DNA of 47,986 bases from Spirogloea muscicola (taxonomy: Eukaryota > Streptophyta > Zygnematophyceae > Spirogloeales > Spirogloeaceae): assembly GCA_009602725.1 (NCBI GenBank), contig WELB01000298.1, positions 50,613 to 98,598 on the forward strand. Direction: 5' to 3'. Numbering within the stretch: position 1 is the stretch's first letter; each line of letters begins with the position of its first letter. The translations under genes and the position numbers were made by a program. A model generated the notes under the pieces. That model searched no databases and was not told where the DNA came from. It worked only from the letters and a program-made list of their open reading frames with translations. Shown one piece after another: positions 42,440 to 47,986 of this stretch.

Positions 42440-43140
42440 ACTGCGGCTGCTTAGCAGGGGCTTCTGAGTGTCTCGCAAAGAGACGCTTCCAGGAGAGGGC
42501 GGTGGCTGGAAGAAAGGAAGTGCGCGCCCATAGAAGAAGAGGGGCTGGCAGAGGCCAGCCCGAAAAGAATGAACACATGTCGAAGGGGCCAAGCAAATGC
42601 GCTGAAGTTAGCTCAGCTAGCTTCTTAGCTACTTAGCTTCCCCTTGTGCTTTAGCGCTTTCCCTGGCCCCCTCCAACATCTGTTCATTCGTTTCTCTGGG
42701 CTGGCCTCTCCCAGCCACCACGCTCTCTTCGAAGCGTCTTCCTTCTCCACTGCTCCGTCAGAGCTGGGCTGAGGCCTCTCTGTCTCTCTCTGTGCCTCTG
42801 GCTCTGGCCAGGGGACATACTTCCAGGAGCATAGCCTCTCCGACCTGCGCCTGCTTAGCAGGGGTTACTGAGTGGTTAGTAGCTGCTTTGTTTTTTCTTG
42901 TGTGCTTGTCATTTCTGCTGCTTCGCCTTAGGGCTTCGCCTGGCTTCCCCCCCCCTCTTCTTGTACTCTGTTCATTCTTTTTTGGGCTGGCTGTTCCAGC
43001 CCATAATCTCAATGGGCGAGCCCTTCTTCTCTCACCGCCACCGCTGCGCCTCCGGGCCCCCTTGTACGTTCCTCTGGGCTGGCCTCTCACAGCCATTGCC
43101 GTCCATTGGGAAGAGCTGCTCTTCCTCCGCGTCCGTGCTC
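42440..43140. repeat. cluster of hairpin modules and a LINE C tail
   Basis: From left: an inverted module (about 42515-42590, GGGGCTGGCAGAGGCCAGCC); a plus module (about 42660-42745); a LINE C end without the in-frame insert (42791-42870, the empty site) with its 3' UTR and hairpin (to about 43035); and another plus module (about 43055-43135). A more decayed relative is near 43325-43395. All lie directly upstream of the aquaporin gene. Confidence 0.82.
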
Positions 43141-43518
43141 ACTTCCAAGCGCCTCGTCGTTCGTTCCTCTGGGGCTGTGGCCTCTCGCCGCCACTGCGGG
43201 AGCTGCCCCTCCTTGCGCTCCGCTGCTGATCACCCCGACTTGCGGCTGCTGTCTGGAGGTTCCATCTGAGCTCCAGGTGGATGTAGCCACTCGCATAGCT
43301 GTGTGGCCTTGCGCCTGTCGGCCCTCTGGACCTTCAAACATTTTCTGGGCAGTTCAACCACAGCCATCGCCTTCTACTGGAAATGTCTTCCTTTTGTCCA
43401 CTGGCCTTCCGCAGCCTCGACCCCTCCACTCCATGTGCACTACGGCCGCCCCGCGCTCACTGCCGCCCCCTGCTCGCCAGCAGCCGACCCTCCTCGCTGG
43501 AATCCGCGGTCGGGCGTC

Positions 43519-45829
43519 ATGGCGGCGATTCGCGACGATGGCGGCAGCGGCGGGCCAGGCTCGGAGCTCGCCCAGGGCGGCACCAACCCCTTGTACTCAG
43601 CTTGACCTGCCCCGGCCACCGCTTGCTTGAGGACCGCACACGGGCTCAATGCACTGGCGTCGACTCTCGGCATCAGAGCCCCTGCCGAGTAGAGGCAATG
43701 TGCCAGCAGACGCCCCTCTCCCTGCACAGCTTTCTTGCGTCAGGCACTGAGTCCAGCTGACATTATCAGCGCAAGGTGGCGAGCCTGCAAGATTCTTCGT
43801 GCCTCTCCTGCAGACGCACATCCCTGCGACCAAGGGATGAATATTACGCTGGCAGCCTCACATGAATCAATCGTTTCTCCTTCCTGGTTCTGACACCCAC
43901 GGAGTGTGAGTTTCTTGTTGCAGGAAGGGGCGGCCCACCAGGGATTACAGTCCCGTCGCGACTGTGCCTTTCATTGATGATGCGGAGCTGGGCAAGTGGT
44001 CCCTGTATCGCGCCTGCATTGCCGAATTCATGTCCACATTGCTGTTTCTCTACTTCGCCGTCCTCAGCATCACGCATTATAAGGTACTGTGCTACTTGCA
44101 GTTGGAAAGTTCCGCCTTTGATGCCGGTCAATGTTCTGGACAATCTCACAAAGTATGAACGAGGTCTATCCCATTCTCTGCAGTCTTCTAACAGTCACAA
44201 ATCTACTTGCATACTGTTGTGACTTAATGGATTCAATACAAGCAGTGGCATCGACGCAAGCATTGGCGTCAACAAGTGCCCGGACAGAGCCTGCTGCATG
44301 CTCGGGAGCTTCTTCAGTTGGCCTTTCCAGCACGACTCACCACACACTACGCTCATGGAAGCTGACGCCTCACTTACCTTGCAGGACACGCCTGGTGTTA
44401 GTACTGGAAGCTACGGCGTCGCAACAGTCTTCGGCCTCATCATTTTTGTCCTTGTCTTCTGCACAGCGGGCGTGTCAGGTCCTCGTTGATACCTTTATGT
44501 TTGTGCATATTCGACTCGCCGCATTCTCGTGACGGCGGCATTGTGTGCCATATTGTGCCATTGTGTGGCGATCTGTCTGGAAGTTGGATACAAACATGTG
44601 CAGGTTTGTCATGTCGACTTCTTTCTTTGACACAGGTGCCCACTTGAACCCGGCTGTGTCACTGGCCATGCTGATGGCCCGGCGGATATCTGTCACCCGC
44701 TGGTTCCTGTACACTATCTCCCAGATGCTGGGAGCGACTGTAGGTGCTGGCATTGTAAAAGGCTTGCACAAAACTGGTAAGCCTAGACCTGGAGTGAAGT
44801 ATATTCATGGACCCTTCAAGGTCGTGGCTACTGAGGGGAAGGCATTGCTGACATACACATCTGCCGCTGGTAGCTTGCAATGCAGTGCTTGGTGGTGCCA
44901 ATTTCGTGCAACCTGGGTACAGCAATGGAGCGGGACTAGCAGCAGAGATTATCGCCGCCTTCCTGCTCGTTTTCGTTGTCTTCTCTGCCACGGACCCAAA
45001 GCGAGCTGCCCGTGATGCCCACATTCCAGTGCGTTACCGTGCTTTTTGGGTTTGCTCTTGCACTGAAGCTGCACTGATCTCGTCCCCAATTTTGATAGTC
45101 AAATATTTTCCTTGACCCTTTCGGGCCTGCAATTTGTGGCATCGCCTGTCTTGACTGTGCATGCTGTAGTGAAAGACTTCTAAAGGCTGGCACTGACGAG
45201 TGCTTCCGCTGATCTCAGTACTTTGGCAGGATCTCCACAAGCATCTCGGTGCACTGAGAGCTCTTGTGTGCAACTTTTGGAGACTGCCAATGTGACATGA
45301 ATAAGATGGTAATTGCAGGCTTTGGCTCCGCTCGCCATTGGCTTCACGGTATTTGTCATCAGCATCGCTACTGCGCCCGTGACCGGCAGTGGCGTAAATC
45401 CTGCTCGCAGCTTTGCATCTGCCGTAATTGCTGGCTCTGACAAGGTTTGGGACGACCATGTGAGTATCAAGATCCCCGCTTCTTCAGGAACTTCTGCTAT
45501 ATATGCTGATGGCTATTTTGGGGCCAGCAGTCTGCTGATAAGATTGTTCAATAACTTCCAAAGCTTCGTCTCCACTACGAGTTTTTATCACTCGCCTCCC
45601 TGAGTTCGAGCTTTGCTACCACCTGCCCACAGTCTGGCTTGCTATCAAAGAGTAGATTGATCATTGAGTCATCTGAAAATGGCTTCAGCTCGTCTAATGC
45701 TCCCCTTCTTTGTGCTCGCAGTGGATTTTTTGGGTTGGACCTTACATAGGAGCACTTCTTGCTGTCTTGTACTACGAGTGTGTCATCAAACTCGGGGCTT
45801 TTAGGACGATGCAGCGATTCAGGCAATGA
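43519..45829 (+). CDS. aquaporin (MIP family, PIP-like)
   Basis: Six-helix membrane channel for water and/or small solutes. Seven exons in phase: 43519-43592, 43924-44083, 44385-44478, 44636-44776, 44886-45028, 45319-45459, 45722-45829, giving 286 residues, a normal PIP length. Exon 2 has the PIP-like [20 protein letters not shown]. Both NPA boxes are present: AHLNPAV (N114) and SGVNPARS (N231). Helix 2 reads [14 protein letters not shown]. By alignment to AQP1 the ar/R filter is F94, S219, S228, R234, where plant PIPs have F, H, T, R. Exon 1 ([20 protein letters not shown]) was chosen because its GT donor joins exon 2 in phase. A diverged copy of exon 1 and intron 1 lies upstream of the rhodanese at 35550. 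The last exon ends [11 protein letters not shown]. Confidence 0.94.
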
Positions 45830-47165
45830 CGAAGTTCCAAGCAGGTAGGGAGAGGCTTCATCTCCACTCTGAGGTTGATGGAAAACTGCATATTGGAAGA
45901 AGCAATCAACGCATTGAGTTATTTGACAGTAGCGGGGAATATTCACTCTTTAGGAGCAAGTGCTTCTGACAGCGGAATTTGTCGTGGTTGGGTGTTGCAC
46001 ATTCGCCATTCTCACACACTGGTGGCTCGCTCAGAATGGAAGACCTTAAGAGTGTCAACACGTTCGTAGGAAATGGGAGATAAACTTAACGTCAGATAGA
46101 ATGAGCAATAAGAGGCAACCAACCATGGAGCCGTCACGAAAGAGCCTGTCTTCTTTTACTTGCAAGAACCAGCTAGGTATGTGGTACCCGTCATCAAATT
46201 GATGCTTGCTCCTTGATGTATGTGGCCATCGACACCGACAGACCGTAGTAAACAGTGCGCTGCTCAAGACTGCATAATTAGAAGCAAACAGAAGTTGGCA
46301 TGTTATTGTACTAATGGTCAAGGTGGAACCCGAGGATAAGTAATAAAAGGATTGACTGTGCTATTTCACACAGTCATCCGAAATGTAGTAACTTGAACTT
46401 TTGAAGTGGTTACATCAAGTCGGAATAATCAGCTGGCTGCTGCTCCTACTTTCACATACACTTACCTAGAAGCTTCTCGTCTGCTTCTTGTCCTTACAGC
46501 CACTCGGCAACAACTTCTCCAACAGACAGATGGTCTCACCATTTTCGTCACTTCATTTGTATGCTATTTTATGCTGACGTTCTGATGCCAGACATAGCAG
46601 TAGTTCTCTTGCCATTGGGCAACATAATCACATGTTCTTCATTGCTTACCTTCCACTGAGAAGCATGACATGCTATGCTCGAGCTAGGAACCGCATTACA
46701 CTTGCACATCAATCATGCAAACCAGCATGTCAAACATTCCTGCTTCAATTGCCACTACTGACAATCTCCTCTTGGTCTGAGCAGTAAACCATCACTCCTT
46801 GTTGTGTCGGCCCCTCCACACGTTCCCTGCCCACTATGCCCACATTTTCAGTAAGCCCTTTGCCCCATGATTCAGTACAATGTGGCGAATCTATGTGACG
46901 AGGCAGCGCCTCTTCCTCTTGCAGCGCCTCTTCCTCTCCAAGATTCAGAAGCGGGGAGGAGCTCCTGGCGCATCACAGTCTGCCCCCATCATGTGCTATG
47001 CCAGGAGCTCCCACCTTCCGCTCTCGAGAAGAAGTAGATAGGCTTCAACAGAGGCTGGTGGCCATGGCCACGGCCGTCGTGAGGCGCGCGTTCAAGCAGC
47101 AGTCGAGAGTAAGGCTAAACACCATCAAGGCCTCGTGTTGTTGTTGTCCGCTACAGCGAATCTCA
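45830..47165. other. intergenic, no gene recognised
   Basis: The 3' flank of the aquaporin, then AT-richer sequence. Short ORFs only; none shows family features. A near-repeat of GCGCCTCTTCCTCTTGCA / GCGCCTCTTCCTCTCCA occurs around 46906-46942. Confidence 0.5.
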
Positions 47166-47986
47166 TCACGGAGCTGACGGCTCGACACTGCGCTCGCATA
47201 CGCGCCCTGTGAAGAACATGGCGCAGGCGCGGGAGGAGCCTCCTGACAGTAGACCGCGACCACGTCCAGGTCTGCGGCCACTACCGGAGATGGCGGCGGC
47301 TGGGCCCCGCCGGCTCGGTGGAACGGGCTTCCTCAGCCGTTGCGGCGGCGAGCAGCTGTCGCTGCCTCCGCCGACCCGCCCGTCGCGGCGGCGGCGGCGG
47401 CGGCGGCGGCGGCTGCGGCGACTTGTACGCGGAGGTGAAGACGTGCTGGCCAAGCGAGAAGACGTCAGGGAGGAGCCACTGCGTCGTCGCGGGGCTGCCG
47501 AGCGAGTCCATGGCCGTGAGCGTGGCAGGCGCGGCGGCCATGGAGGGGGGGGCCTCCGGGGCCTCCGCCGGCATCCGCGCGCGGCGGCGGCGGCGGCGGC
47601 GGCGTGCGTGGGCTCGCTGAACGAGTCGCAGAAGCCGCCGAGCAGGAAGTCGAAGTTGAAGAACGAGCCGGACGGGCAGCTTGCCCTGTACAGGGACACG
47701 GAGTTGAAGCAGAAGCAGTATGTGTGGCAATCGGGGTCGTCCAAGTTCTTCACCAAGCCGTTGCCCTGCCACATGCAAGCAAGCGAAGGTGATCAGCATG
47801 CAGCAGCTAGTGCTCGAGTAGAGGCTGCATGGAGGAGCTGTCCACGCGAGCTCAGGCAGGTCAAGCGGATGAGGAAGGTATAGGCCTCTCACCGAGTTGG
47901 CGCAGCAGTCGTTGTCACCGGCCGGTACCACTGGACACGAGCTGGGTGGCGTTGGGTTGTCTGGCGGCGGAGGGGGGAACACCGGG
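47166..47986 (-). CDS. Cys-rich, possibly chitin-binding (CBM14-like) extracellular protein, partial
   Basis: Minus-strand gene cut by the window end. Exon ending at 47893 reads PVFPPPPPDNPTPPSSCPVV and PAGDNDCCANS. The next (from 47765, acceptor GGCAG) continues in phase with GNGLVKNLDDPDCHTYCFCF, LYRASCPSGSFFNFDFLLGG, FCDSF. The spacing DC-x2-YC-x-C ... C-x2-G-x2-FN ... C recalls a peritrophin-A/CBM14 domain, and the Pro-rich stretch recalls algal cell-wall proteins. After an Ala run encoded by a GCC repeat, this frame becomes Arg/Pro-rich. Another frame (MPAEAPEAPPSMAAAPATLT, LGSPATTQWLLPDVFSLGQH, then poly-Pro) looks more protein-like, so an indel in the repeat is possible. Family assignment is tentative. 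Confidence 0.4.

Overview
The window is nuclear DNA of a eukaryote, most probably a green alga (Viridiplantae). Its genes are split by many short GT-AG introns, and a few GC-AG ones. They include plant-lineage families: a type-B response regulator with receiver and GARP Myb domains, a PIP-like aquaporin, a plant STR/HAC1-like rhodanese and an FCP1/CPL-type CTD phosphatase. CCCTAAA-like (plant/algal telomere-type) repeats occur inside introns and promoters. I could not decide between chlorophyte and streptophyte. There is no bacterial operon structure, CRISPR array, rRNA or convincing tRNA.

Left part (1-20 kb), mostly host genes: a (GA)n tract; the 5' exons of a GPI mannosyltransferase (PIG-B, minus), divergent from an 11-exon organellar release factor RF1 (plus); a 10-exon type-B response regulator with a poly-Gln tract (minus); an 843-base gap inside a retroelement copy; a plant/cyanobacterial-type metallophosphoesterase with a 22-nt micro-exon (minus); and an FCP1-like CTD phosphatase (minus).

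Middle part (20-34 kb), repeat-rich: LINE C-terminal fragments, a 6.4-kb nested palindrome whose 2.6-kb inverted arms each hold a smaller palindrome of a coiled-coil coding segment, a GCIP/cyclin-D1-binding-protein homologue with a one-base frameshift, a minisatellite ORF, and two head-to-head C-terminal fragments of an arsenite methyltransferase (ArsM/AS3MT).

Right part (34-48 kb): a rhodanese fragment, an interrupted LINE copy, a complete rhodanese catalytic domain resembling the plant arsenate reductase HAC1, an intact 1255-residue non-LTR retrotransposon polyprotein with a restriction-like endonuclease, a complete 286-residue aquaporin, and the partial 5' part of a Cys-rich, possibly chitin-binding protein. 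The rhodanese and the aquaporin share a duplicated 5' region.

Three things stand out. First, ArsM fragments, a HAC1-like rhodanese and an aquaporin with an unusual F-S-S-R filter lie within 14 kb, which suggests an arsenic-handling neighbourhood that has undergone repeated partial duplication. Second, a short repeat built around a GGGCTGGC hairpin occurs about 20 times; one copy is a clean 93-bp in-frame insertion with an empty site elsewhere in the window, so it behaves as a small mobile element that shares the 3' tail of a LINE. Third, the palindrome within a palindrome at 22-28.5 kb. Exon coordinates below were derived by eye from reading frame, splice consensus and family alignment.
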